Shown: positions 44,067 through 53,329, numbered from the stretch's first letter. The stretch: DNA of 64,000 nt from Caballeronia sp. dw_19 (GCF_018449515.1 NZ_JAAVUQ010000038.1:1-64000), one strand, 5' to 3'. The notes: generated by a model from the letters alone, not told the origin. Numbers and translations: made by a program.

Positions 44067-46040
44067 ATGATGGCAGGAAGCGGTGTTCGACACGCTGCCG
44101 CCATAGCTTGCAACCGGGCCTCTTCGATCTTTGCGATGCCATTTCCTCATCTGTCACCGGGCTTCATGTCTTGCGCAGCCTTTGTATTCGGCTTGCTCGT
44201 TTCGGGCGTCGCCGGCTTGTGCTTGCACGTCATTTTGCGACGCACAAAACCCGACGAGCGTCTGCGACATCTACTGGACAGCGCCCCGATCGGCATCCTG
44301 TCGGTCGACACGCTCGGACGGATAACCGAAGCCAACTCGGCAATAGAAAGCCTGTTTGACTTTAGTCGTGCCGAGTTGCTGGGCGAACCTGTCTGGTCAA
44401 TTATTCCCAAGGCGCATCTGGAGCCGTCTGCCGCGTTGCAGGTGTCCGCGGTTCGGCGTGACGGCACTCGTTTTCTCGTCGAGTTTGGCTTTACGCCGGC
44501 CCATGAAGGGCGACGCAGATCAGGAACGGTCTTCGTCCGGGACCTCAGCCGGCAGAATGCGGCTCGCGAGGCGCTGGTGGCCAGCAATGAAAAATTGAGC
44601 TTGATACTTCAAATGCTCCCCGGCTTCGTGTGGAGTGAGCGCGCCGGTGGAGAACTCGATTATCTGAATCAGCAAGGCCCCTATCTGGACGCTCTGGGCG
44701 CCGAAGCGCCGTTCGACTGGAATAGCATGGTCCATCCGGATGACGTGGCGCTCAAGCGCCACGCGCTTGAAGAAATGATGCGAACAGGTGAGCCGTGTGA
44801 ATATGAGTTCCGTCTCCTTGGCGATGACGGCACCTATCGCTGGTACCAGGCTCGCACCGACGCGCTTCATGACGGACGGGGTACGGTCGTTCGATGCTAT
44901 GGGCTAGCGTGGGATATCGATACACGTAAGCGCGTGGAGGCCGCCCTGGAGGCGAACGAGCGCGAACTTCGCCTGATGGTGGAAACCATCCCTGGAATGG
45001 TGACCGTCAACGACGGGAAAGGTCAGCTGGAATACGCCAACAAGCGCCTGCTGGATTTTGTAGGCCGGAGTTTCCAGCAACTCTACGACCGCGGATGGCC
45101 CATCCTCCATCCGGACGATATGGAGAAAGATGCCGGGGAATGGCGGCGATGCGTAGAGGCGGGCGCCCCAATGGAGGCCACCTACCGGTTGCGCCGCTAC
45201 GACGGGGAATATCGCTGGTTCGAGGTGCGTGTCCAGCCTCTTCACGATGAGCGTGGCGACGTTGCAAGGTGGTACGGCCTGTTCGTTGATGTCGATGACC
45301 GGCGCAAAGCAGAGGAAGCCTTGAGGACGGCGCAATCACGCATTTCTCGCGCGACGAAAATTGCTACGGTTGCCGAACTTTCTGCCTCGATTGCTCATGA
45401 GGTGAACCAGCCGCTGGCGGCGATCGTTACGAACGGTCATGCGTGCCAGAGCTGGTTATCAAGCGATCCGCCGAATCTCGAGCGAGCGCGCCAGGCTGCG
45501 GAGCGGGTGGTCAGAGACGGCAACTCGGCGGCGGACGTGGTGAGCAGAATACGCGCGCTGTTCAGGCAGACCGCGCCATCGAAGGCCGCGCTTGATCTCA
45601 ATGTGCTCATTTCCGAGGTGCTCCGGCTGTTTGAGGACGACCTGGCTCGCAAATCGATCACAGTCGCGTCGGAGTTACTTTATCCTCTGCCGCACGTGTG
45701 GGCCGATGGACCACAAATCCAGCAGATCATCATCAACCTGATCAACAATGCAATCGAGGCGATGGAGGGCGTGGGCCTGTCGCAGCGGCAGATCGCCGTT
45801 CGGACGTGGTCCGGCCTGGACGAGCGCGCGTGTGTGCAGGTCAGTGATGGAGGGCGCGGCGTCGAAGACGTGGAGAGAATATTCGAACCTTTTTTTTCGA
45901 CCAAGGAGAGTGGAATGGGGATGGGGCTTTCGATCTGCAGGTCGATTGTCGAGGCACATGGCGGCCAGCTATGGGCGTCGAGCCGTCAGCCTCATGGCAC
46001 CGCATTGGAGTTCTTCATTCCCCTTGAGGTGCATGGGTAA
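44067..46040 (+). CDS. PAS-domain sensor histidine kinase (FixL-like)
   Basis: 657 residues. A short membrane helix (~40-55) is followed by three PAS domains: one starting RLRHLLDSAPIGILSVD, the second around LILQMLPGFVWSE, the third around RELRLMVETIPGMVTV. The kinase has SIAHEVNQPLAAI (H444) and an ATPase domain with NLINNAIEAM, SDGGRGV and GMGMGLSIC. This is the layout of soluble/membrane FixL-type kinases. The stop is directly followed by the response-regulator start. A later ATG (44136) is also possible. Confidence 0.88.
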   Translation: MMAGSGVRHAAAIACNRASSIFAMPFPHLSPGFMSCAAFVFGLLVSGVAGLCLHVILRRTKPDERLRHLLDSAPIGILSVDTLGRITEANSAIESLFDFSRAELLGEPVWSIIPKAHLEPSAALQVSAVRRDGTRFLVEFGFTPAHEGRRRSGTVFVRDLSRQNAAREALVASNEKLSLILQMLPGFVWSERAGGELDYLNQQGPYLDALGAEAPFDWNSMVHPDDVALKRHALEEMMRTGEPCEYEFRLLGDDGTYRWYQARTDALHDGRGTVVRCYGLAWDIDTRKRVEAALEANERELRLMVETIPGMVTVNDGKGQLEYANKRLLDFVGRSFQQLYDRGWPILHPDDMEKDAGEWRRCVEAGAPMEATYRLRRYDGEYRWFEVRVQPLHDERGDVARWYGLFVDVDDRRKAEEALRTAQSRISRATKIATVAELSASIAHEVNQPLAAIVTNGHACQSWLSSDPPNLERARQAAERVVRDGNSAADVVSRIRALFRQTAPSKAALDLNVLISEVLRLFEDDLARKSITVASELLYPLPHVWADGPQIQQIIINLINNAIEAMEGVGLSQRQIAVRTWSGLDERACVQVSDGGRGVEDVERIFEPFFSTKESGMGMGLSICRSIVEAHGGQLWASSRQPHGTALEFFIPLEVHG

Positions 46041-46652
46041 ATGAGCCAGCCCGATCAAATTGTTTATGTGGTCGATGACGATCGTCGCATTCGCGAAGCG
46101 TTGTCCGATTTGCTGTTGTCGCTCAATATCGCATCGATTGCCTTTCCGTCCGCCGTGGAATATTTCGAGTACGACCGCGCGGACATTCCGGCATGCCTCA
46201 TTCTCGACGTACAGCTTCCGGGCGCCAATGGGCTCGACCTGCATGCCAGGTTGATCGAGGGCGACCATCCTCCGGTTGTATTCATTACCGGTTTCGGAGA
46301 CATTCCGTCATCCGTTCGTGCGATCAAGGCCGGGGCGGTCGATTTCCTCGCCAAACCGTTCAGTCAAAGCAGTTTGATGCAAGCGGTCGAGACGGCATTC
46401 GAGCAGGATAGGAACGCTCGCCGTCACCGCGCGGAAATGGGCGATGTGCGTGGGCGTTTCGCTACGCTCACTCCGCGCGAGCGGGAAGTGCTGCAACTGG
46501 TGGTGAGCGGCTTGTTGAACAAGCAGGCGGCTTCACAGTTGGGAATCAGCGAAGTCACCCTTCAGATGCATCGAGGTCAGGTCATGCGCAAGATGGCGGC
46601 GGGTTCGCTTGCTGAACTCGTCAAGATTGCTGGGCGGCTCGGCATATCGTGA
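46041..46652 (+). CDS. FixJ/NarL-type response regulator
   Basis: 203 residues. Receiver ~1-120 with D12-D14, phospho-acceptor D56 (CLILDVQLPG) and K105 (FLAKPF). A LuxR-type HTH (~140-200) follows, containing TPREREVLQLVVSGLLNKQ and SEVTLQMHRGQVMRKMAAGS. It is the cognate partner of the kinase at 44067 by adjacency and probably regulates nearby genes, perhaps the divergent ABC operon. Confidence 0.9.
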   Translation: MSQPDQIVYVVDDDRRIREALSDLLLSLNIASIAFPSAVEYFEYDRADIPACLILDVQLPGANGLDLHARLIEGDHPPVVFITGFGDIPSSVRAIKAGAVDFLAKPFSQSSLMQAVETAFEQDRNARRHRAEMGDVRGRFATLTPREREVLQLVVSGLLNKQAASQLGISEVTLQMHRGQVMRKMAAGSLAELVKIAGRLGIS

Positions 46653-46718
46653 TACACGGTCTCGGCACGAGGGGTGCCCGGCAACGCACGTTCGACAAAC
46701 GCGAGCGGGACATTAAAC

Positions 46719-47105
46719 ATGGATGAGCTGAGGCGGCGTGTCGTATCGGTTGTCGACGACGACTACCGGGTACTCGAGTCTCTCGAAAGCCTGTTGGCTT
46801 CTTCGGGGTTCGTGGTTCGCCTGTTTACCTCGCCAGAAGACTTCATGCGCGACTTTGAATCGCTTGCCCCGGATTGTCTTATTTCCGATATCGACATGCC
46901 GGGTCTGAGCGGTGTCGAGTTGCGCAGGCGCGTGCGTGAACTCCGACCCACGATGCCTGTGATTTTCATCACGGGACGCTACAGGGTCGAGGATTTCGCA
47001 GTGGAGCTCAAAGAGGATACCCACCTCTTTTTCAGGAAACCCTTCGACGGGCAGAGGTTGCTGGATACGGTGAGGAAGGCGGTGGACGACACGACTGGCG
47101 ACTAG
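46719..47105 (+). CDS. Receiver-only response regulator
   Basis: 128 residues: a single receiver domain with acidic pocket D13-D15, D57 (LISDIDMPGLSG) and a lysine in FFRKPF. No output domain. Such single-domain receivers act as phosphate sinks or relay proteins. The start at 46719 is chosen over an upstream GTG because the receiver begins there; ribosome-site support is weak. It follows the FixJ-type gene and probably belongs to the same system. Confidence 0.8.
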   Translation: MDELRRRVVSVVDDDYRVLESLESLLASSGFVVRLFTSPEDFMRDFESLAPDCLISDIDMPGLSGVELRRRVRELRPTMPVIFITGRYRVEDFAVELKEDTHLFFRKPFDGQRLLDTVRKAVDDTTGD

Positions 47106-47196
47106 GCGCATCTGCCCATGACTGCGCTGGAACCGGGAGGCACGTTCGATTCCTTGTGACGGCTTGTATGACTTGTCACTTGGAAGAATACGGGTT

Positions 47197-47215
47197 TCAT
47201 ACCTTCAAGGTATGA
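47197..47215. repeat. Perfect 19-bp palindrome upstream of integrase
   Basis: TCATACCTT-C-AAGGTATGA: nine-base arms around one central base. It lies 176 bases upstream of the integrase start, next to the dispersed repeat. It may be an operator or a recombination site. Confidence 0.55.
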
Positions 47216-47221
47216 GGTTTC

Positions 47222-47268
47222 CCCCCGTTTTCCGGACCATGCCACAGGGTCTCAATTCGACTGAAAAA
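47222..47268. repeat. Dispersed ~48-bp repeat, copy 2
   Basis: Copy of the element at 10567, with core GTTTTCCGGACCATGCCACA continuing into GGGTCTCAATTCG. Mismatches with copy 1 are few. It lies at the probable left edge of the integrase-encoding element. Confidence 0.6.
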
Positions 47269-47306
47269 TTGTTTATAATCAATGTATTACACCGCGATTA
47301 TATTTT

Positions 47307-47367
47307 CGGACATTACCGGACTTAACCGGATATTCTCTCGCTCGAGTGGGGGTATGAGTGGGGGTAT
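47307..47367. repeat. Tandem repeats upstream of integrase (arm-type sites?)
   Basis: Three CGGA motifs at 47307, 47317 and 47327, spaced ten bases (CGGACATTA, CGGACTTAA, CGGATATTC), are followed by two perfect tandem 12-mers GAGTGGGGGTAT at 47344-47355 and 47356-47367. Repeats of this kind upstream of P4-like integrase genes are candidates for integrase arm binding or autoregulation. Confidence 0.6.
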
Positions 47368-47390
47368 GGAAAAGGATCATAGGAGCTGAC

Positions 47391-48728
47391 ATGAAGATAA
47401 CCGTGAAGCAACTTCAAGCGCTATGCCCCTCGGATGCAGGCAAAACCATTCGAGAAACTGGCGGTCTTGTTGGCAAGGTTCGCGTCTCGAAAGCGGGTGC
47501 CCTGTCGGTCGGTTTTTCCTTCGAATTCCGGTTCAAATCGAGGAAGCGAGAGTACTCGTGCGGCGTATGGCCCCGTGCCTCGCTAGCGGACATACGCGGC
47601 ATGCGCGACGAAGCGAGAGTCCTGCTCGGCAAGGGTACTGATCCGGTCGAGGCTAAAAACGCTGCAAAGCTCGAAATTCAGGCGGCGATCCAAATGCGCA
47701 TCAACAACGCCAAAGCCGCTTTCTTGCGCAAGACGTTCCGGGAACGCTTTGAGGAGTGGGAAGCGTCCGCGCTGAAGAAGCGCAAGGATAAAGGGGCGGA
47801 GATCCGCCGCGGCTTCGTCAAGGACGTCCTTCCGGCGCTCGGGGAGATGGCAATGGAAGACATCAAGCGCTCGCACCTTATGAGCGTGTTGGACGCGATC
47901 GTCGCACGAGGAGCAAACCAGCAGGCAAACCGGACGCTTTGCGACCTCAAACAGCTTGTTAAGTGGTGTTTGCTGCGCGAACACATTGCGATCGATCCGC
48001 TTCTCGGTATCGCAAAAAAGGACGTGGGTGGCCCGGACAATGAACGTGACCGGACGCTATCGGAAGACGAATTGCGTGCCTTGCCAGCAGCCCTCGAAAA
48101 CGCTGAACTACTGCAGACTACAAAACACGCCTTGCTGCTGATACTTGCGACCAACGCACGGGTTGGAGAGGTTATTAAGACGCGTAAGGAGCATGTCGTC
48201 TTGGACGCTGGGCTGTGGCGCATACCGACTGCAAACGCGAAGAATGAAGATGCTCACTTTGTGTTTCTCTCCGGGTTTGCAGTTCGCCATATGAAGGCGC
48301 TCATGGCGCTTTCGGACAGCGACGAATGGTTGCTTCCCGATCGCAAAGGCGAACGCCACGCTGGATTGAAAACCATCACGATCCAGATCGCTGACCGGCA
48401 ATTAAAGTTTTACGAGCGCAAAGCGCACGCGAATCGCTCGAACCATGAGAATGCGCTCGTTCTTGGCAACGAGAAATGGACACCGCACGATCTTCGGCGC
48501 ACTGCATCAACCCTTATGCAGGAGCTAGGGATACTGCCAGTTGTCATCGAGAAATGTATGAACCACCGCGAAAGGAACCGGATGAAGCGGATTTACCAAC
48601 GTTATCCGTACACCGCCGAGAAGCGCGAGGCATGGAGCTTACTTGGCGATCGGTTAGAACTGTTGACCAACCCGGAGCATACGAACGTTGCCACTCTTAA
48701 AAGCGATGCCACCCATCTGCTAAGGTGA
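47391..48728 (+). CDS. P4-like tyrosine integrase
   Basis: 445 residues. An N-terminal DUF4102-like arm-binding domain (~1-100), core-binding domain (~110-215) and catalytic domain follow. Catalytic residues seen: R257 (TNARVGEV), H366-x2-R369 (PHDLRRT), then NHRERN and the tyrosine region RIYQRYPY. The start at 47391 follows AGGAG. It should integrate a genomic island, commonly at tRNA genes, but no tRNA is adjacent here. It likely marks the left end of an island extending to the right. Confidence 0.92.
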   Translation: MKITVKQLQALCPSDAGKTIRETGGLVGKVRVSKAGALSVGFSFEFRFKSRKREYSCGVWPRASLADIRGMRDEARVLLGKGTDPVEAKNAAKLEIQAAIQMRINNAKAAFLRKTFRERFEEWEASALKKRKDKGAEIRRGFVKDVLPALGEMAMEDIKRSHLMSVLDAIVARGANQQANRTLCDLKQLVKWCLLREHIAIDPLLGIAKKDVGGPDNERDRTLSEDELRALPAALENAELLQTTKHALLLILATNARVGEVIKTRKEHVVLDAGLWRIPTANAKNEDAHFVFLSGFAVRHMKALMALSDSDEWLLPDRKGERHAGLKTITIQIADRQLKFYERKAHANRSNHENALVLGNEKWTPHDLRRTASTLMQELGILPVVIEKCMNHRERNRMKRIYQRYPYTAEKREAWSLLGDRLELLTNPEHTNVATLKSDATHLLR

Positions 48729-48742
48729 TCCTCTAAAGCTCG

Positions 48743-49024
48743 CTATGCATCACGCGCAGAAGCCAGCTTTCTTCGGTAGTCGGCGGCAACTACAAGGCCA
48801 TCCTTCAGTCTTAGAAGCTTCCCGGCGAATGTTTGTTTTACTTGCAAGTCACTACGCCGGGCGGTTTCTTCGCGAGTGCACTTTTCGAGTTGCGCTGTTG
48901 CACTCGCCTCCTCTGATATGCACGCTGCCTTTTGCGTTTGTGCGGACGAGAGAGCTGCGTCGATCGCGGTCTGCTCGGTGATAAGCCGTTCACGCTCGGT
49001 GAGCAAGTCGCGCGCTCTGGTCAA
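48743..49024 (-). CDS. Small coiled-coil protein (tentative)
   Basis: About 93 codons from a TTG start, with heptad-like composition (RERLITEQTAIDAALSSAQT and AQLEKCTREETARRSDLQVK) predicting a coiled coil. A stop lies close upstream in the same frame. Fragments of protein-like sequence upstream suggest a longer gene lost by frameshift. It lies just after the integrase, converging on it. Confidence 0.35.
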   Translation of the reverse strand: MTRARDLLTERERLITEQTAIDAALSSAQTQKAACISEEASATAQLEKCTREETARRSDLQVKQTFAGKLLRLKDGLVVAADYRRKLASARDA

Positions 49025-49227
49025 CGATCATCGGCGGGTTCGTAGTCCGGCGATCGCATCGCGGAGGAACTCGGCGATGATCCCTACGCTGTAACCACTC
49101 TTTCCGCACGACTATCGGCAGCGCATTTGGATCGTTGGTCATGCCTCGCGAACACGTCTTCGCCCTTTAACTCGGGCAGTCGGGACGCCAAATATTCACT
49201 TCTTTAATGGGCGCGATATGCCTGCGT

Positions 49228-50292
49228 TTAGCTGGCAGCTTCGTCCGCAGATAGCGAGGCCATATCGATGACAAACCGATATTTGACATCGTTTTTCGAC
49301 AACCTGTCGAATGCTGTGTTGACCGCCTGGATGGGCACGATCTCTACGTCGCTGACGATATCGCGCTCGGCACAGAAGTCCAGCATCTCCTGCGTCTCGG
49401 CCATGCCGCCGATGGCCGAACCTGCCAATGATTTGCGACCAAAGATCACACTGACGCCGACGAGGGGTTCTGTCTCCGTCAGCACGCCCACCAATGCCAT
49501 GGTCCGGTCACGCTTGAGCAAGGTCATATAGGGATTGAGGTCGTGACGAACCGGAATGGTGTTGAGCAAGAAATCGAAACTTGCCGCATGCGCGGCCATC
49601 GCCGCCTCGTCGCTCGATATCACCACCTCGTCGGCGCCCAGACGGCTCGCATCCGCGCCCTTTCCCGGAGAAGTGGTGACCATCACGACGTGCGCACCCA
49701 GCGCCTTCGCGAATTTGATGCCCATATGCCCAAGGCCGCCGAGACCAATCACGCCAACTTTCTGGCCCGGCCCCACCTGCCAGTGTCGCAGGGGTGAATA
49801 CGTGGTGATGCCCGCACACAGCAGCGGTGCCACGGCCTTCAGATCAAGTCTCCCGGACACTTTCACCACGAACCGCTCTTCCACCACAATCTGGTCGGAA
49901 TAGCCGCCGAAGGTCAGGTCGTCGCTGCCGCGCTCCTTGCTGTTGTATGTCCAGGTGGCACCCTCCTCACAGTACTGCTCGAGGTTTTCGCGGCAAGCCG
50001 TGCAATGACGGCACGAATCGACCATACAGCCCACACCCGCATAGTCGCCAACCTTGAACTTCTTCACCTCATTGCCGACCTCGACCACGCGTCCGACGAT
50101 CTCGTGGCCGGGCACCATCGGATATAGGGCGTTGCTCCAGTCATTGCGGGCCTGATGCAGGTCGGAGTGGCAAATACCGGTGTACAGGATTTCTATTCGC
50201 ACATCGCGAACGCCAAGGTCGCGACGGGAAAAGCGAAACGGGACGAGCGGCGAAGCGGCGTCGTGAACGGCATATCCTCGAGCTTGGAACAT
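49228..50292 (-). CDS. Zinc-type NAD(P)-dependent alcohol dehydrogenase (YahK/CAD-like)
   Basis: 354 residues. Catalytic-zinc motif GICHSDLHQ and GHEIVGRVVEVG, structural-zinc cysteines in GCMVDSCRHCTACRENLEQYC (two groups) and the Rossmann motif GLGGLGHMGIKFA. This is the cinnamyl-alcohol/aldehyde dehydrogenase type that reduces aldehydes with NADPH. The ATG at 50292 aligns best with YahK-like starts. It is divergent from a LysR-type regulator, which likely controls it. Confidence 0.9.
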   Translation of the reverse strand: MFQARGYAVHDAASPLVPFRFSRRDLGVRDVRIEILYTGICHSDLHQARNDWSNALYPMVPGHEIVGRVVEVGNEVKKFKVGDYAGVGCMVDSCRHCTACRENLEQYCEEGATWTYNSKERGSDDLTFGGYSDQIVVEERFVVKVSGRLDLKAVAPLLCAGITTYSPLRHWQVGPGQKVGVIGLGGLGHMGIKFAKALGAHVVMVTTSPGKGADASRLGADEVVISSDEAAMAAHAASFDFLLNTIPVRHDLNPYMTLLKRDRTMALVGVLTETEPLVGVSVIFGRKSLAGSAIGGMAETQEMLDFCAERDIVSDVEIVPIQAVNTAFDRLSKNDVKYRFVIDMASLSADEAAS

Positions 50293-50396
50293 GAGACTCT
50301 CGTCGGGTTTATTGAACATATACGGACAATAAACGCCAGAGTGAGGGTGAACAAGCTTGCACTTCTGCATGCCTTGTTGAATAATTTTTCACAATC

Positions 50397-51302
50397 ATGC
50401 TCCCCGACAACCTCTCCCACCTCGCCGCCTTCGCGGCTGTGGCGCGCCACAGCAGTTTTCGCAAGGCGGGCGCCGAACTCGGCCTCTCGACCTCGGCCAT
50501 CAGCTACGCGATTCGCGGACTGGAGGAGCGCCTCGGGGTCAATCTGATCAATCGCACCACGCGCAGCGTTGCGTTGACGGATGCCGGCCAGCGCCTGCTG
50601 GAACGCCTTCACCCGTTGCTGCACGATCTGGGCGACGCGCTCGAGGAGATGAACAACTTTCGCGCTACGCCGACCGGCACGCTACGTATCAACACATCGC
50701 ACGCCGCCGCACATCTGCTGGTTGCGCCGCTCGTGTCGCGATTTCTCGCAACGTATCCGGACATCCATATCGAGATTGCCGAAGACGACAACCTCGTCGA
50801 CATCGTCGGCCTGGGCTTTGACGCCGGCATCCGGTTCGAGGAAGCGGTGCCGGAAGACATGGTTGCCGTCGCTCTCGGGCCGCCGCAACGGGGCGCGGTG
50901 GTGGGTACGCGCGCTTACTTCGACGGCCATCCCGTGCCGCATCATCCCGAAGACCTGTTTGGTCACGATTGCATCCGCTACCGTTTCCCAAGCGGCAGGA
51001 TGTACAAGTGGGAGTTCGAAAAAGACGGCAGCCGACTCGACCTCGACGTGAAAGGGCGCATCACCGTTGGAACCATGCATCTCGCGTTGCTCGCTGCACT
51101 CGATGGAGTGGGCCTCGGCTTCGCACTCGAGAACTCCGTGAACGGAATCATCGGCGAAGGCCGCCTGGTTCGCGTGCTTGAAGACTGGTGTCCGTTCTTT
51201 CCGGGCTTCATGCTGCACTACCCGCGACAGCGGCGCAGGTCGTCAGCGCTGCGTGCCTTTATCGATATGGCGCGGGGTCGCTCGACGGATAGAGAAGCGT
51301 GA
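50397..51302 (+). CDS. LysR-family transcriptional regulator
   Basis: 301 residues. HTH LSHLAAFAAVARHSSFRKAG, then LSTSAISYAIRGLEERLGVN and NRTTRSVALTDAG; effector domain ~95-295. It is divergent from the alcohol dehydrogenase with a 104-base gap, a typical LysR/target pair. Effector unknown. Confidence 0.9.
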   Translation: MLPDNLSHLAAFAAVARHSSFRKAGAELGLSTSAISYAIRGLEERLGVNLINRTTRSVALTDAGQRLLERLHPLLHDLGDALEEMNNFRATPTGTLRINTSHAAAHLLVAPLVSRFLATYPDIHIEIAEDDNLVDIVGLGFDAGIRFEEAVPEDMVAVALGPPQRGAVVGTRAYFDGHPVPHHPEDLFGHDCIRYRFPSGRMYKWEFEKDGSRLDLDVKGRITVGTMHLALLAALDGVGLGFALENSVNGIIGEGRLVRVLEDWCPFFPGFMLHYPRQRRRSSALRAFIDMARGRSTDREA

Positions 51303-51754
51303 GCGCGAAGATCGGATAAACGGTCGACTGCGCGGTGGACGGCCAGGATTCTCTGGTCTTTGCATCATCACGGCGACGGCACATTCACTGCGGCCGGGGG
51401 ACGCGTGGCCTGCGCAGACGCACGACACGGTGGAAGCAGTTCCACGTCGACTTCTGAACCTTCGGATACGTACGAATCCATACGTGTCCCGGAACAAGGA
51501 CGCCTTCATCATCAAGGCTCCCCGGCTACCACCGCTACCACCAGAACGCACACAACGCCCAGATGCTGTTATCTGCAGTCCTCGCCCAATTTGCCGACGT
51601 GGAAGACCTCAAACATTCCATAAATAGAAAACAATAGTCGAATAATTTGGATTCTTTTCCGCGAGAGAAAAATGCAGAATTTCTTCAACGCGGAGCGCCC
51701 GAACGATGATGTCGATTGAACGGACCTGTTCGCGTCCATCAAGCGGAGGGGAAC
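51303..51754. other. Intergenic stretch, nothing supported
   Basis: About 450 bases; only the ribosome site CGGAGGGGAAC at its right edge (for the aldo/keto reductase) is recognisable. Confidence 0.4.
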
Positions 51755-52816
51755 ATGAAGTACAAGACTCTTGGAAACACAGGTCTGCTGGTTTCACAGC
51801 TTTGCCTAGGTACGATGACGTTCAGCGGCGGAAGCGGTGTGTACAGGCACATTGGGAGTGTTGATCAGGCAGGTGCCGACGAGCTTGTGAAGGCAAGCAT
51901 CGAGGCCGGCATCAACTTCTTCGACACTGCCGATGTCTATTCGGCGGGTGGGAGCGAGCGCACGCTCGGCCAGGCATTCAAGAACCTTGGTATCGCTCGC
52001 AAGGACTATGTACTCGCGACCAAAGTGTATAGCCGCATGGGTCAGGGCCGGAACGACGTCGGCGCGTCGCGCGGCCACATCATGGATGCGGTCGAGGCGA
52101 GTTTGAAGCGGCTACAGACGGACCATATCGACCTCTATCAGATCCATGCGACCGACACGCTCACGCCTGGCGAGGAGACCCTGCGTGTGCTGGACGACCT
52201 GATCCGCCAGGGCAAAGTTCGTTATATCGGTGTGTCGAACTGGCAGGCGTGGCGAATCGCAACCGCTCTGGGCATCTCGGCGCGCCTCAACCTTGCGCGG
52301 TTCAATACGCTTCAGGCCTATTACTCCGTCGCCGGGCGTGATCTGGAGCGCGAGTTGGGGCCGCTTCTGGAGGCCGAAAAGATGGGCCTGCTCGTCTGGA
52401 GCCCGCTCGCCGGTGGCCTGCTTTCGGGCAGGTTCAGCCGCGACAACCAATCGCCCGAAGGCTCCCAGCGCTCGGAATTTGACTTCCCGATCGTCGACAA
52501 GGAGCGCGCCTGGAATGTGATCGACGTGATGCGTCCGATTGCCGATGCGCACGGTTGCAGCCCGGCACGCATCGCGCTCGCGTGGTTGCTCTCCAAACCC
52601 GTCGTGACCTCCGTACTGGTCGGCGCAAAGCGCCTCAACCAGCTCGAGGACAACATCGCGGCGATCGATATCACGCTCAGCGAAGAGGAGATGCGCCAGT
52701 TGGACGCCGTCAGCGAACTGCCGCTCGAGTACCCGGGATGGATGCTTGCGACGCAGGGTGCCGACCGGATGGGGCCCATCGATCTCTGGCGCGACAAGGT
52801 GGCGCCCGCCTCCTGA
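51755..52816 (+). CDS. Aldo/keto reductase
   Basis: 353 residues. Catalytic aspartate and tyrosine in FFDTADVYSAGGSE, lysine in YVLATKVYS, and a histidine in DLYQIHATD, matching the AKR tetrad. Cofactor-binding residues lie near LVGAKRLNQLEDNI. It should reduce aldehydes or ketones with NADPH. The ATG at 51755 has GGAGGGG upstream. It is followed on the same strand by a YciI-like gene and a dienelactone-hydrolase gene. Confidence 0.92.
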   Translation: MKYKTLGNTGLLVSQLCLGTMTFSGGSGVYRHIGSVDQAGADELVKASIEAGINFFDTADVYSAGGSERTLGQAFKNLGIARKDYVLATKVYSRMGQGRNDVGASRGHIMDAVEASLKRLQTDHIDLYQIHATDTLTPGEETLRVLDDLIRQGKVRYIGVSNWQAWRIATALGISARLNLARFNTLQAYYSVAGRDLERELGPLLEAEKMGLLVWSPLAGGLLSGRFSRDNQSPEGSQRSEFDFPIVDKERAWNVIDVMRPIADAHGCSPARIALAWLLSKPVVTSVLVGAKRLNQLEDNIAAIDITLSEEEMRQLDAVSELPLEYPGWMLATQGADRMGPIDLWRDKVAPAS

Positions 52817-52878
52817 TCGAAGCATCCGGGGGCGCCGCCGGCGCCTCCGTGGCCCTTACCTCGCCCACGAGGACAAAC

Positions 52879-53202
52879 ATGCGCCATTTCCTGCTCTTCT
52901 ACGATTTCGCACCCGACTATGCCGCCCGCCGGAACGCCTACCGCGAACACCATCTTGCGCGTGCCTGGCCTGCGAGCGAACGTGGCGAACTCGTACTGGC
53001 CGGCGCCCTGACTGATCCGCTCGACACCGGGGTGCTGCTCTTCAAGGCAGCGACAGCTGCTACGGCCGAAGAATTCGCCCGGAACGATCCGTACGTGGTC
53101 AACGGTCTGGTCGCCGCATGGCGCGTGCGCGAATGGATCACTGCCGTCGGCGAGGACGCGACCTCACCCGTGAGGGCGCCGTCGGGAGAGTCGCCAATCT
53201 GA
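52879..53202 (+). CDS. YciI-like family protein
   Basis: 107 residues. A YciI-like ferredoxin-like fold: RHFLLFYDFAPDYAARRNAY, the GALTDPLDTGVLLFKA strand and a DPY motif (ARNDPYVVNGLV). The function of this family is mostly unknown; some members act in dechlorination or as accessory enzymes. It begins about 60 bases after the aldo/keto reductase and may be cotranscribed. Confidence 0.82.
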   Translation: MRHFLLFYDFAPDYAARRNAYREHHLARAWPASERGELVLAGALTDPLDTGVLLFKAATAATAEEFARNDPYVVNGLVAAWRVREWITAVGEDATSPVRAPSGESPI

Positions 53203-53329
53203 TCCGCAACCAAGGGTGCGATCGACTGCCTCACTCGCGCTCTTTCCAACCCGACTGATCAACAGGCCGCCGGTTCGCGGGTGGCCTGATGTGCGCGTCT
53301 GAAATTAATCTCTTAGAAAGGGAAGTACC

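Noticed and set aside
47145..47175. GTTCGATTCC resembling a tRNA T arm before the integrase
   Set aside because: No acceptor, D or anticodon arm can be assembled around it.
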